Virus record (IMG/VR): IMGVR_UViG_3300025168_000338
Coordinates: 1-32,884 of that record
Reading direction: 5' to 3' (one strand)
DNA from: a virus
DNA length: 32,884 bases
This document shows positions 1 to 8,238 of the stretch, in pieces. Position numbers and translations under genes: made by a program. Below the pieces are notes generated by a model, which made no database searches, was not told where the DNA came from, and saw only the letters and a list, made by a program, of their open reading frames with translations. Numbering within the stretch: the stretch's first letter is position 1; the number at the start of each line of letters is the position of its first letter.

Positions 1-606
1 AGAACCTTCCATAGATTGAATAGGCTTTGCTTTTGGAAATATAACCTTAACATCTCCTTCCATTTTGAAAGGGAGATATCGGGGGCTTATAGATAAAGTG
101 AGTATTTCTTCTATACTCAATTGTAAATCTGCTATTCTTAGGGGTATGCAATATAGAGCATTGCCATTACTATCGGAAGAAGACATATTGACGGTATTAG
201 GTACTCTTCTAAGTCTAGAGGTTTGGCCGACCCTATCATCTAGAGTGATGTCTTTACCGACCTTAGCGATTAGGTATTGCTTTATTTCTCTAAATAATAC
301 TTGAACCTCTCTCATATTCTTAGCCCTTTCACCAAAAATAAACATATGAAAACCTCTTCCCGAAAAGAAAAGAGTATGTTCGTAGTTTTCCTGTATTACC
401 AGTTCCATAACTTGCTTTACATCTCTCCATGCTTTATCTAAAGAGCCTTCGTGAGCGTCAAAATCTAAAAAGATTCTATCTATAATCACCGTACTTTCAA
501 TAGGCATTTTTTCGGAAAAATGTTCAAAATCATACACTGTAGTATACACATTTGTTCTATTGGTGTGAGAGTGAACAAAATCAATATAATCATTCTTCGT
601 TATCAT
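1..606 (-). CDS. priS: Archaeal/eukaryotic-type DNA primase small catalytic subunit (PriS-like), C-terminus cut off by window edge
   Basis: About 200 N-terminal residues are present and the reading frame is open to base 1. The protein would make RNA or DNA primers for the viral replisome. What is seen: an acidic strand reading IFLDFDAHEGS near residue 50 (metal-binding motif of the AEP superfamily), then LFFSGRGFHMFIFG near residue 90, which matches the SGGRGFH-type primase motif, then RVGQTSRLRRVPNTVN. The start is taken as ATG at 606, overlapping the end of the upstream gene; an in-frame ATG at 621 is the alternative, and neither has a strong ribosome binding site. It is the most downstream gene visible of the replication operon. 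Family assignment is by motif recognition. Confidence 0.8.
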   Translation of the reverse strand, partial: MITKNDYIDFVHSHTNRTNVYTTVYDFEHFSEKMPIESTVIIDRIFLDFDAHEGSLDKAWRDVKQVMELVIQENYEHTLFFSGRGFHMFIFGERAKNMREVQVLFREIKQYLIAKVGKDITLDDRVGQTSRLRRVPNTVNMSSSDSNGNALYCIPLRIADLQLSIEEILTLSISPRYLPFKMEGDVKVIFPKAKPIQSMEGS

Positions 607-961
607 CTTTCTTCTTTTCATTTGAGGGGCGTTCTTTATTTGACTCCCTGCCCAAACCATCCTCGGATATCTCATTTTTATTTCCTCCAAAATTCACTGT
701 TGCTGAATTAAGCATTTGCTTAACTACTTCTGCCATGTCTGCTTGTATTTGTATCAAACCAATGTCTCTAAACATATCTTCGTATGTTCTACCTATCATA
801 TTTTCATTTATTCTAATATCTCTAACTAATTCGAATCTTTCATTAAGAGACAATTCAATATATATCTCATTGGCTAATGTACTAATAGAATTTCCTAAAT
901 CGCTAATTTCTAGAAAAGACCAGTTTTTAGATAATACTTTCTTTTTAATTAATTCTTTCAT
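590..961 (-). CDS. Unknown 123-residue protein upstream of primase
   Basis: I do not recognise the family. The N-terminal two thirds looks alpha-helical (ISTLANEIYIELSLNERFEL, then ADMAEVVKQMLNSA), and the last 30 residues are a charged, probably disordered tail ending KKKDDNEE. ATG at 961 has GGTGA eight bases upstream and overlaps the stop of the preceding small gene. The last 17 bases overlap the primase start, so translation is probably coupled. A primase partner is possible from position only. Confidence 0.75.
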   Translation of the reverse strand: MKELIKKKVLSKNWSFLEISDLGNSISTLANEIYIELSLNERFELVRDIRINENMIGRTYEDMFRDIGLIQIQADMAEVVKQMLNSATVNFGGNKNEISEDGLGRESNKERPSNEKKKDDNEE

Positions 962-1071
962 GCTGTCACCTTCTCATATCTATTCATTAGTATCTCGGCC
1001 AGTTCATATTGGCCTAAATGCTGTATAATAGTTATAGCATCTATTGCTACCCTATCTATTGAATCATTCAT
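958..1071 (-). CDS. Small 37-residue helical protein
   Basis: ATG at 1071 to TGA at 958; the stop overlaps the next start as ATGA. The product is a single amphipathic helix (RVAIDAITIIQHLGQYELAE). It fills exactly the gap between the Cas4-like gene and the 123-residue gene, which supports it being real. The ribosome binding site is weak. Function unknown. Confidence 0.6.
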   Translation of the reverse strand: MNDSIDRVAIDAITIIQHLGQYELAEILMNRYEKVTA

Positions 1072-1075
1072 AATA

Positions 1076-1990
1076 TCAAATCCATGTGTCCTGTAGTGCA
1101 TCTTCACAAATACCAAAGTATGAGCAATTTGTGCATATGTTGGCGTAAAATTGCCTAGCCTTAAACTCTTTTCTTTCGTAGGCGTGAATTAATTTCGCTA
1201 TTCCTTTCATTACTGCCCTAGTAGAAGTCTTCTTTACCTTTTCAGTATAGGCATAATCCGAAGCAGGATAATACCAACCCCAATGAGTAACTTCCATATC
1301 CTTAGTTAGGCCAAATTTATCTAGTATTTCTACTTCACAATTCTCTATCATGAGTTTATAGAAAGCCATTTCCTTTCTCATGGAAGTTTTCTTAGCGGCA
1401 CTAGTAGACCAAGCACCAGTTTTATATTCAAATGGTATTAAATTACCATCTTCAATAAATACTCTATCAATAATTCCTTGAAGATGAACAGTATAGTCTC
1501 TTGCTAAGGGAAAATCGGGATGAGTATCTTTATCAATAGTAACTTCACAATCAAACATTTCTTCATTAATAATAGGTAGATACTCTTCTATCTTGTTTTC
1601 TACTCTAGAATCTAGAAACCTTTGTGCTTCAAAAGCAGCAACAGTTAAACTAATATCAAAATAATCATCTACAGGCATAAGACTTGTACAGTAATCTAAT
1701 ACTTCATTAGCATTCATAGACTCAGCCTTCTTAACATCAAAGACATTGAAGAAATCTTCTCTACTGTTATGTAGAATAGTACCCTTCTTCATCGCTTCTG
1801 TTTGGTCTTGTGGTCTTCTTTCAATGTAATTAAATTCATATTTCTTAGCACACCAAGCGAAACTCCCCAAAGAAGATTTACTTATCTTCAATATAGGTTG
1901 TGACGGGTCATCGTAGTTCTCCGGTTGCCAATCATATGTGTATTCTTTCATTGATGCTATTCTTGCTTTATATTTTTCATCTATATTCAA
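1076..1990 (-). CDS. Cas4/RecB-like PD-(D/E)XK nuclease with C-terminal cysteine cluster
   Basis: Likely single-strand exonuclease for recombination or end processing. What is seen: LKISKSSLGSFAWCAKKYEF near the N-terminus (helix plus first cysteine), IDRVF followed by LIPFEYKTG (the D...ExK catalytic core), and CTNCSYFGIC near the C-terminus; one N-terminal plus three C-terminal cysteines is the Fe-S arrangement of Cas4/AddB nucleases. I chose the TTG start at 1990: it overlaps the upstream stop as TTGA and has GGAGG seven bases upstream, while the nearby ATG at 1996 sits too close to that site. No cas1 or CRISPR array is nearby, so this is a replication or recombination nuclease rather than CRISPR adaptation. 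Confidence 0.82.
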   Translation of the reverse strand: MNIDEKYKARIASMKEYTYDWQPENYDDPSQPILKISKSSLGSFAWCAKKYEFNYIERRPQDQTEAMKKGTILHNSREDFFNVFDVKKAESMNANEVLDYCTSLMPVDDYFDISLTVAAFEAQRFLDSRVENKIEEYLPIINEEMFDCEVTIDKDTHPDFPLARDYTVHLQGIIDRVFIEDGNLIPFEYKTGAWSTSAAKKTSMRKEMAFYKLMIENCEVEILDKFGLTKDMEVTHWGWYYPASDYAYTEKVKKTSTRAVMKGIAKLIHAYERKEFKARQFYANICTNCSYFGICEDALQDTWI

Positions 1991-2880
1991 AACCATTCCT
2001 CCAAAGTTTTCTGTATTTTTCCTGTTCTTATTGATGATAAGTCCCAATTCATGGCTTTGTAAATTGGTTTTGCCTTATCTAGTATTTGTTCGGCGTAGTG
2101 TTCATAATTAGGTACATAATTATCAAAATCTTTCAATTCAATACCTGCAACATATTCTACTTGCCTAGCCTCTTGAGTCAAAGGGTGTGTAAATGTGTCT
2201 CGTATATTCTTTACTTTCATAGAAAGATAAGAATCATCAAACGCCTTGTTCTCCTTTTCCCAAGCAAATAATACTCCTGCTATACCCGAACCTATCGAAG
2301 GTTTCTTTCCTTCTAAGGTTACAAACTTAGTTGTGGGCGTGGAGCATTTCTTACAAACTGAATAGTCCAGTTTGATACATTCTTTTAGGTGGTATTTAGT
2401 ACCACAATCGGGGCATTTGACATTGAATCTATTTGCCCGCAACCTACTTCTTTTGACTATATCTTTCAAATCTATCTTACCGGAAATAGCATCAGTATAT
2501 CTAATGTGTAGTGATTTGTTAATCTCCTCTCTAGACTCAGCATTTACCCATCTTTTTAGAACATCCATTTGTGCCTGTTTAGCAAATTGGGTTTCACTAA
2601 CTCTTTTTGCTGTAAATCCAGTCATGGTAAATTCAGGCTCATCTAGCCATTCTCCGTCTTTCCAAGTTATCATTCCTGCATTTCGATTCTTTGTTGTCCC
2701 CACTCCCAAAGAAGAATAATACTTCTCAAATTCTAATACTACAGGATGTTGATTTAACCCCATAGTATTAGGAAAATGTTCTCTAACGCTTTCTTCGATT
2801 GTTTTGATTACTGATTGAGCCTTCTCTACTGAATCTACTTGAACATAAATTGAATCTGTGTGTCCGTAAACTACCTTCAT
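1987..2880 (-). CDS. polB: Family B DNA polymerase, C-terminal half (motif C, zinc ribbon, thumb, PIP box)
   Basis: Second half of a split replicative polymerase. It opens with KVVYGHTDSIYV, the motif C strand, where the usual YGDTDS has His in place of the first Asp; the second Asp is kept. KNRNAGMITW matches the KKRYAG-type motif. A zinc ribbon (CPDC and CKKC, near residues 157-182) interrupts the thumb. The extreme C-terminus QKTLEEWF is a textbook PCNA-interacting (PIP) box. ATG at 2880 has GTGATT upstream; GTG at 2889 is possible. The partner half is 4494-6152; palm residues are divided between the two, so both must assemble for activity. The stop overlaps the nuclease start. Confidence 0.88.
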   Translation of the reverse strand: MKVVYGHTDSIYVQVDSVEKAQSVIKTIEESVREHFPNTMGLNQHPVVLEFEKYYSSLGVGTTKNRNAGMITWKDGEWLDEPEFTMTGFTAKRVSETQFAKQAQMDVLKRWVNAESREEINKSLHIRYTDAISGKIDLKDIVKRSRLRANRFNVKCPDCGTKYHLKECIKLDYSVCKKCSTPTTKFVTLEGKKPSIGSGIAGVLFAWEKENKAFDDSYLSMKVKNIRDTFTHPLTQEARQVEYVAGIELKDFDNYVPNYEHYAEQILDKAKPIYKAMNWDLSSIRTGKIQKTLEEWF

Positions 2881-2885
2881 AATAA

Positions 2886-3089
2886 TCACTTCTTGAGGTT
2901 GTGAAAAGGATAGTAGTCAACATCGTAGCCATTAGACTTCTTTGTTAGGTAATCCTGTATTTCCAGTATAGCCTTTCCAAGTTTATTACTGTCATCTAAT
3001 TGTTGTTCTAACTCATCCAAATCATTTTCCAATCCTCTAATCTTCATTTCTAGTTTTTCTATTCTCTCTTTCATATCTTTATTATTCAT
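2886..3089 (-). CDS. 67-residue coiled-coil protein
   Basis: Heptad-like sequence (IEKLEMKIRGLENDLDELEQ) runs through most of the protein, so a dimeric coiled coil is likely. The start overlaps the stop of the membrane miniprotein upstream as ATGA. It lies directly before the C-terminal polymerase half. Function unknown; a role bridging or stabilising the split polymerase is possible from position alone. Confidence 0.75.
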   Translation of the reverse strand: MNNKDMKERIEKLEMKIRGLENDLDELEQQLDDSNKLGKAILEIQDYLTKKSNGYDVDYYPFHNLKK

Positions 3090-3217
3090 ACTATCACCGT
3101 TACTATTGTTACAATGGTTGCTATGTTCACGATATTTACCATCATTAATATCTTATTACTTCTTGCTATCATAGCCAGCAATTCTTCTAATAACTCATTC
3201 GTTCTGTCCATCATCAT
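3086..3217 (-). CDS. 43-residue protein with C-terminal hydrophobic segment
   Basis: Three tandem ATG codons (3217, 3214, 3211) start a short charged helix followed by a hydrophobic stretch (IVNIATIVTIVTVIV) that could be a tail anchor. It overlaps the end of the 57-residue gene upstream and ends in an ATGA overlap. I do not recognise it. The exact start among the three ATGs is undecided. Confidence 0.55.
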   Translation of the reverse strand: MMMDRTNELLEELLAMIARSNKILMMVNIVNIATIVTIVTVIV

Positions 3218-3368
3218 TTTTGTCTACTCCTTGTTCGATGTCTGTGATAACAGCATTCCGTTTTAAATTATTCATCATTTGAAATATTTCTTTTACCTCT
3301 TCTAGAGTAATTTCCCAAGTATCTTCCGTATCATATTGCACCTTTACAGTTACATATTTTGTTTTCAT
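3195..3368 (-). CDS. 57-residue unknown protein
   Basis: ATG at 3368 has a clear GGTGATT ribosome binding site and overlaps the preceding stop as ATGA. An N-terminal beta segment (KYVTVKVQYDTEDTWEIT) is followed by a helix and an acidic tail. It fits the operon gap exactly. Function unknown. Confidence 0.6.
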   Translation of the reverse strand: MKTKYVTVKVQYDTEDTWEITLEEVKEIFQMMNNLKRNAVITDIEQGVDKNDDGQNE

Positions 3369-3568
3369 TTAATCACCCTATATTCGTTTTCATGTATTCT
3401 TTCAACATTTTCTAATCTAGCGAGATACCATCCAATAGATGATACAGTGCCAAGATATTGGCTTGTTCCACGCTTAGATACTATTTCTTCTAGTATCATA
3501 TTAGATGAAAATATATCTTCTCTATTTCCAACTGTCTCTCTTATCCATTTCTTAAAAAAGTTATTCAT
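3365..3568 (-). CDS. 67-residue unknown protein
   Basis: Contains a mid-protein helix-loop pattern (MILEEIVSKRGTSQYLGTVS, then IGWYLARL) reminiscent of a small winged-helix fold, but the match is too weak to name. Start ATG at 3568 has GGGGA upstream, inside the end of the preceding zinc-ribbon gene. Coupled at its stop to the next gene by ATGA. Confidence 0.65.
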   Translation of the reverse strand: MNNFFKKWIRETVGNREDIFSSNMILEEIVSKRGTSQYLGTVSSIGWYLARLENVERIHENEYRVIK

Positions 3569-3671
3569 CGCTATTCCCCACTTTCAACCTTTCTGCACAT
3601 CTTTTACAATGAAACTTACCCTCAAATTGAGGATTATGTGCCAATGGTTTCATACATTTTATTCTATTCAA
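3561..3671 (-). CDS. 36-residue zinc-ribbon miniprotein, TTG start
   Basis: TTG at 3671 overlaps the preceding TGA as TTGA, the same coupling used by the nuclease and the 205-residue gene. The product has one cysteine near the N-terminus (IKCMKP) and a CKRC knuckle (FHCKRCAERL), enough for a small metal site with the neighbouring histidines. Starting at the internal ATG would lose the first cysteine. Function unknown. Confidence 0.55.
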   Translation of the reverse strand: MNRIKCMKPLAHNPQFEGKFHCKRCAERLKVGNSDE

Positions 3672-3883
3672 TCGAAATCAACCCTAAAAGACATCATTCC
3701 ATACTCATTCCAAATCATAGCCAATGCTCCTTCACAAACAGTTTTATCCATTTGACTTCTTAATTGCATAATTAATTCATGTAATGGTATAGAATCCCAA
3801 CATTCATCGGGGTCGGAAGCCCGTTTTAAAAACCATAAGATTTCCCATATAGCCCTATCTTTATCATATTTCTTTTCGCTCAT
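3668..3883 (-). CDS. 71-residue unknown protein
   Basis: Mostly helical and acidic, with the pattern IWEILWFLKRASDPDECW then LHELIMQLRSQMDKTV. Start ATG at 3883 overlaps the upstream stop (ATGA) and follows a GGAGTTGGAAGT coupling sequence. I do not recognise the family. Confidence 0.7.
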   Translation of the reverse strand: MSEKKYDKDRAIWEILWFLKRASDPDECWDSIPLHELIMQLRSQMDKTVCEGALAMIWNEYGMMSFRVDFD

Positions 3884-4497
3884 ACTTCCAACTCCCTTCT
3901 CGCTTCCGCTTCCAACCTATACTTAGCGATAAGTGCTTCTGTTTTGGCATTTACTTCAATAACTTTAGGGTTGAGTTCACAACTTCTTGTTGAGTGATAA
4001 GTGCTTGAGCAGTATTTACATTCACGCAATTTACCTGCCTTAACTTTATCATTATATTTCTTACAAGTAGCGCAAAAACCTCCCTCATGGTTTCTTTTAT
4101 TGCACCTATCCCCTTCCATATTAATAATACCATTACAACGGCCATCATTACATATAACAAGAGGTAAAGATTCTATTATCTTATCTTCTTCTTTATCACC
4201 ATAGGAATAAAATTCTATAAGATATTTGCTTTTAGGAAACTCCAAACCTAAATATTTACCATTCCATTTTTCTTCTCTATGGATTGGATTTCCATATTCT
4301 TCAATTAAACTTTGAAGGGGTCTAAGTTTAGAAAAGCCCCAAGTCCAAGGATAACCTTGTTCAACAACACAGAATGCTACGCCATTTTCCTCTTGAAACT
4401 TATCTAAGTCTTCCTCTTCCCAATGGGAATAAAGGGGTCTATACCATTCTGTTTCAGTTGTAACTAAATCTCCCAAATCTTCATGTTCCGGTATCAA
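3880..4497 (-). CDS. 205-residue cysteine-rich protein between the two polymerase halves
   Basis: The N-terminal half has no recognisable motif (YPWTWGFSKLRPLQSLIEEY). The C-terminal half is a metal-binding region with many cysteines: CNDGRCNG, RCNKRNHEGGFCATC, CKYCSSTYHSTRSC, so probably two zinc sites. The start is TTG at 4497, overlapping the polymerase stop as TTGA, with AAGGAG eight bases upstream. It is the first of the seven genes that separate the halves of polB. It is not a homing endonuclease or intein by sequence. Function unknown. Confidence 0.78.
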   Translation of the reverse strand: MIPEHEDLGDLVTTETEWYRPLYSHWEEEDLDKFQEENGVAFCVVEQGYPWTWGFSKLRPLQSLIEEYGNPIHREEKWNGKYLGLEFPKSKYLIEFYSYGDKEEDKIIESLPLVICNDGRCNGIINMEGDRCNKRNHEGGFCATCKKYNDKVKAGKLRECKYCSSTYHSTRSCELNPKVIEVNAKTEALIAKYRLEAEARRELEV

Positions 4498-6152
4498 ACT
4501 TCCAACTCCTTAGCCTTAAACGCTGCCAATCTAATAGCCTCTCTAGCACTAGCAGTAATACTAGCGGCTAGAGTAACATTAGCCCAACCAAAACCTTGGA
4601 AAGCAACAATACCATAAAATGAAGCCATTAGTCTCTTAACAGCCATTTGATTATTGTGCCATTTCATATACTCACCGTTTGGCTTCCCTCTTGCCTCTTT
4701 CATTTTGGCTTTATAGTCATTCCTAAGTTCCTTCAGTTCTAATACTGCTTTGGGCAATAGTCCCATTTTATCAGTCTTAAAGTAAACCATTTCTTTATGG
4801 GAAACCTCACTAAAGTCTCTAGGAGTAAGAATATTAACTGCAAAATCTGTAGGTTCGTGGCTAATAGTTTCCCATGATATGTTTCTAGCAATCATCATAC
4901 TAGGATATAGACCTGCAAAATCAAAAGCAGCGACATTAAAATGTAATCCATTAGTCTTCTCACTTAGAGGGTCATAAATCATGGCACCTTGGTACTCTTG
5001 TCTCTTTTCTACTCTTTCTCCTGTAGGTGCTTTCCACCAAGCATTTCTCATAAAGTAAATAGAACCCATATGTGAAGCATAGAAACAAGCATCAAATGGT
5101 GCTTTTAGTAATCTTTGTAAAGAAACAATAGCATCACTACAATAGTTCTTTTCATCCAACTCTACAATCAGTTTTACATCTTTTATAGCATATGCAAGAT
5201 AAGTTTCAGTATCTTCTAACCAACCCCTGCGATAGAATTCATTAGTGTCGCTAAACTTCTTAGAAACCAATTTCTTTTTATTGAGAGCCAATTCTCCAAT
5301 ATAGTCAAGTGCTAAAGAAGGAAGCGTACCCCTTTGAGAATCGTTCCATTGTCGCTCAAAGGCCAAGTCTAAACTGAGGGTTATGCGCCCGCCTATGGGT
5401 TGTTCTATAGGATTGAATCCTTTGTCAGCATAAGCAAAAGTATGTCCTTTCTTGGCCTTCTTAACCCCTTTAATTGAGCCATAAGGGGACATTATGTTGG
5501 GGTTTAATCCTAATGAACAGGCTCTATCTAATAGTTTGGGGATATCTGCAAAGTTTCCAAACCATGCAATTAGCATATCGGGGTCTTTTACTACCATACA
5601 AGTCATAAAGTTTTCAAGCATATCTTTTTCATTATCAAAAACTAAATAATGAAATGAAGTGTATTGTTTTTGCTCAACAAACTTCTCTTGGGGAAACCAA
5701 GCCCATTGATAATATTGCTTATCGTAATTATCATACATTACAATAGTAGTAATCTTATCATGATGTTCTCCACCTTGTTGCCATTCCATATCCCAATACC
5801 ATTTTCTTAAATCATATTCCGGCATATCATCAATATTATCTACTGCATACCTAAAATGAAAGGGAACATCTGCTTCATATGTTCTTTTGAACATACCTTT
5901 TGCTCTACTAATATCAAATGATGATTCTACTACTACTTTCTTTAGTTTATTACCTTCAAGATTTACCCAATCACCACGGATATATTCAAAGTCCCTAGTT
6001 ATATATTTAGTAGCCTTGTAAGAAGTAGGTTCTCTAGAATCCTCATCTACATAAAAATAAGGAGCAAAGGAAACAGTTTCATGTTTCTTCTCCCCATTTT
6101 CTCTCCAAGAAAGATAAATCTTGTCCCCTACATTTGTTCTACTTATTATCAT
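4494..6152 (-). CDS. polB: Family B DNA polymerase, N-terminal half (exonuclease and palm motifs A and B)
   Basis: Replicative polymerase half of 552 residues. The 3'-5' exonuclease motifs are intact: Exo I WYWDMEWQ (near residue 120), Exo II region DPDMLIAWFGNFADIPKLL, Exo III YAIKD. Polymerase motif A is FDFAGLYPSMM and motif B is KRLMASFYG, with Ala where most family members have Asn. The reading frame stops 35 residues after motif B, just before motif C, which is encoded at 1987-2880. No intein splice-junction signature (N-terminal Cys/Ser block, C-terminal HN) is visible at the break, so two subunits are expected, as in the naturally split PolB of some methanogens. ATG at 6152 has GGTGATT upstream. 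Confidence 0.92.
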   Translation of the reverse strand: MIISRTNVGDKIYLSWRENGEKKHETVSFAPYFYVDEDSREPTSYKATKYITRDFEYIRGDWVNLEGNKLKKVVVESSFDISRAKGMFKRTYEADVPFHFRYAVDNIDDMPEYDLRKWYWDMEWQQGGEHHDKITTIVMYDNYDKQYYQWAWFPQEKFVEQKQYTSFHYLVFDNEKDMLENFMTCMVVKDPDMLIAWFGNFADIPKLLDRACSLGLNPNIMSPYGSIKGVKKAKKGHTFAYADKGFNPIEQPIGGRITLSLDLAFERQWNDSQRGTLPSLALDYIGELALNKKKLVSKKFSDTNEFYRRGWLEDTETYLAYAIKDVKLIVELDEKNYCSDAIVSLQRLLKAPFDACFYASHMGSIYFMRNAWWKAPTGERVEKRQEYQGAMIYDPLSEKTNGLHFNVAAFDFAGLYPSMMIARNISWETISHEPTDFAVNILTPRDFSEVSHKEMVYFKTDKMGLLPKAVLELKELRNDYKAKMKEARGKPNGEYMKWHNNQMAVKRLMASFYGIVAFQGFGWANVTLAASITASAREAIRLAAFKAKELEV

Positions 6153-6944
6153 CTAATCACCGCTAACAAAGGGTGCCTTCAATAGAATTCTATCTATGGC
6201 CACCAACAATAATGGGAATTCATCTTTCATGTATATGTTTACCAATTGGTCTTTTTTGAAGAACTTGTGAATAGGACTAGAAAATTCTAATGTGGCCCCA
6301 CTGTCTCCTAATCTAAACAAAGGAGAAATAATCTCTTCATATTTGTTTGAAGCGTTTTGTCTTGAAGATACTTCTAGACAATTGGCATATGGTTCTTCAT
6401 TTGTTTTATGGAAATCAAACTTATACACGCCAGTTTTAACTAATTCACAAGTCTTTAAGGTTTCATTCAACTGTTCTTGAGTCAAGGTGAAACCTACTTC
6501 AAATTTAGACTTGCCAAAATTAAAAAGAACATTAGGATTTGCTTGATAATTGATATGTGTTAGCATCCCCTTTAATGTATCTAAAGCATCTTGATTAGGA
6601 TGGTTTACAATCAAAGGAACTGATGCCTTCTTTCTATTGCTAGTAATTGTCATAGAATCAGCGCACTCGACAACTACATCATCTGCAAAAGAGGTCAAGT
6701 AAGGAATTATCATAGTTACATCAATAACACATTCACCATTAGTTTCTCCCCGTACTGCCAAGGATATCTTGACACAAAAAGTAGTATCACCATTCCAAAT
6801 CTCTAGTTGGTTATCTGTTAATGAAAATCTAGCATAATCCCCAAGGCTAGTGTTCCCAAAACCACTATTAGTTGTTGATTTACCCTTAACTTGGATACTT
6901 TCTACTGCTTCTTTTAGTGTTTTACTATCTACTGTAAATTTCAT
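6153..6944 (-). CDS. pcn: PCNA-like sliding clamp
   Basis: Processivity clamp of 263 residues, close to the usual 245-250 of archaeal PCNA. N-terminus KFTVDSKTLKEAVESI matches the first clamp helix; internal strand patterns and the C-terminal region ending RILLKAPFVSGD fit the fold. Start chosen at ATG 6944: it overlaps the upstream stop as ATGA and has GAGGGA upstream; a longer version beginning 12 residues earlier lacks these. Likely clients visible in the window are the polymerase C-half and the ATPase at 11269-12138, both with C-terminal PIP-like boxes. Confidence 0.85.
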   Translation of the reverse strand: MKFTVDSKTLKEAVESIQVKGKSTTNSGFGNTSLGDYARFSLTDNQLEIWNGDTTFCVKISLAVRGETNGECVIDVTMIIPYLTSFADDVVVECADSMTITSNRKKASVPLIVNHPNQDALDTLKGMLTHINYQANPNVLFNFGKSKFEVGFTLTQEQLNETLKTCELVKTGVYKFDFHKTNEEPYANCLEVSSRQNASNKYEEIISPLFRLGDSGATLEFSSPIHKFFKKDQLVNIYMKDEFPLLLVAIDRILLKAPFVSGD

Positions 6945-7759
6945 ATTGTTCCCTCTCTTAATTCTTTTATTCCATTCCATTCTACTTTACCACTACCAAC
7001 TACTAGAGTTTCCCAAGTAGTTCCCACTAGGGAAGTATTTGTTTTACTACTAGTAAGAGTGGCTTTGTATGCTACATCGCCCTTCTTTAGTATTCTTTTA
7101 GTGCTAATAATTTGGTGTAAAAAGTCTCCCCAATTATGCCAATTGGGTTTTGTTCCTATTACTTCACCAGTGGCACCGTAGTCTGCTTTAGCATGAGTAA
7201 TGTAAATTTGGTCACAATTTAGATTCTTACACATAGCCAATAAAGAATAAAACGGGGCGTTTCTTTTGCCCCACTCGAACTTCATTTTTTGTGGCTTACC
7301 AATTTTAGAACTTCCTGTAACATGAAGTGTACAACAGTCTAGCCATTTATCCACACCGTCGAAAACAAAAAGAACATCTTCTCCCTGTTCAATCTTTTCT
7401 TTGACAAACAAAACAAAGTCTTCGGAATTTGCTTCCGACTTTTGTATGTCTAATTCACCATTTTCATTTCTTACTTCCGGATTCCATAGCGTAATTCTAT
7501 CAGCACATTTATGATTCTGTCTCCATGTTGGCTCACAACCATCATCCCAATCTAAAACATAAACTTGTTTTTCGGGGAAGTCTAAGGCTAATCCACTCTT
7601 TACTGTTTTAGGTTCTCCCCAAACTCCACAAACTAAGCGACTGTTTCTCTTTAGTCTAACTTCTGTTTGGGACTTAAGTTTGTCTCTAAACGCTTCTACT
7701 CTTCTGTTATTTCCTGCTTTTTCTATCATTTCTTTATTTATATTATTTGTTAATCCCAT
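6941..7759 (-). CDS. RecA-like P-loop ATPase (Sak4-type recombination protein)
   Basis: Of 272 residues. Walker A is GEPKTVKSGLAL and Walker B is VLFVFDGVDKW; ITHAKAD and GTKPNWHNW follow in the positions expected of phage Sak4/RecA-core ATPases, which help anneal or exchange single-stranded DNA. No RadA N-terminal HhH domain is present. ATG at 7759 has AGGTGAT directly upstream. It overlaps the PCNA start. Alternative: a RadB-like or generic nucleotide-binding phage protein. Confidence 0.75.
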   Translation of the reverse strand: MGLTNNINKEMIEKAGNNRRVEAFRDKLKSQTEVRLKRNSRLVCGVWGEPKTVKSGLALDFPEKQVYVLDWDDGCEPTWRQNHKCADRITLWNPEVRNENGELDIQKSEANSEDFVLFVKEKIEQGEDVLFVFDGVDKWLDCCTLHVTGSSKIGKPQKMKFEWGKRNAPFYSLLAMCKNLNCDQIYITHAKADYGATGEVIGTKPNWHNWGDFLHQIISTKRILKKGDVAYKATLTSSKTNTSLVGTTWETLVVGSGKVEWNGIKELREGTI

Positions 7760-7764
7760 ATATA

Positions 7765-8238
7765 TCACCTATACCTTTTCCATATTTCTATCATTTCATT
7801 TATTTCTTCTTTGTCATTTAACCATACCTTTACGAACTTATTTCCAGTATGTAGTTTCACCATATAATCTAGGCTTTCTTCATCCTGTCTCCAAGTTAAG
7901 AACTCTATGGCTGCCAAATCTGCTGCCCAAGTTCTATCTTTCGTTAGTATTCCATCTTCAAGAGAAAGATTAATTCTTCTGTTTTTTACTTGAAAGTTAG
8001 CATTTGAACTTTCTCTCCATTCTACAGGAGGTTCAACCTTTCTATTTTTAAAAGAATCTTTTAATCTTTCTAAGTCGTTCTTAGACATATCTTGTGTAAC
8101 TAAGTCATGGTCTTTTATGAAGTGAATTTTTACTTCATAAACTCCATCTTCAATATGACCCCATGAAATGTGGGTTACACAATTAATATCTGTAATTGCT
8201 CTGTCTGTTTCTATATAATTTTTATCTATTTTTAACAT
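7765..8238 (-). CDS. 157-residue unknown protein
   Basis: Beta-rich sequence with aromatic residues (VTHISWGHIEDGVYEVKIHF; FLTWRQDEESLDYMVKLHTG) but no motif I can name. Start ATG at 8238 follows GAGGAATTAAT, an ideal ribosome binding site; the longer frame upstream has no better start. It sits between the SSB-like gene and the RecA-like ATPase, so a recombination or replication accessory role is possible. Confidence 0.75.
   Translation of the reverse strand: MLKIDKNYIETDRAITDINCVTHISWGHIEDGVYEVKIHFIKDHDLVTQDMSKNDLERLKDSFKNRKVEPPVEWRESSNANFQVKNRRINLSLEDGILTKDRTWAADLAAIEFLTWRQDEESLDYMVKLHTGNKFVKVWLNDKEEINEMIEIWKRYR

Noticed and set aside
65-304. Rightward open frames in the left 27 kb (for example 65-304, 552-1028, 3336-3755, 11240-11554)
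   Set aside because: They are mirror frames of well-supported leftward genes, rich in Ser/Phe/Leu/Cys, and lack ribosome binding sites.
1076-1990. CRISPR-associated Cas4
   Set aside because: No cas1, cas2 or repeat-spacer array in the window; a replication/recombination role in the viral operon fits better.
3880-4497. An intein or homing endonuclease explaining the polB split
   Set aside because: No splice-junction Cys/Ser or HN residues at the polymerase ends, and the 205-residue protein has no HNH, GIY-YIG or LAGLIDADG motif.
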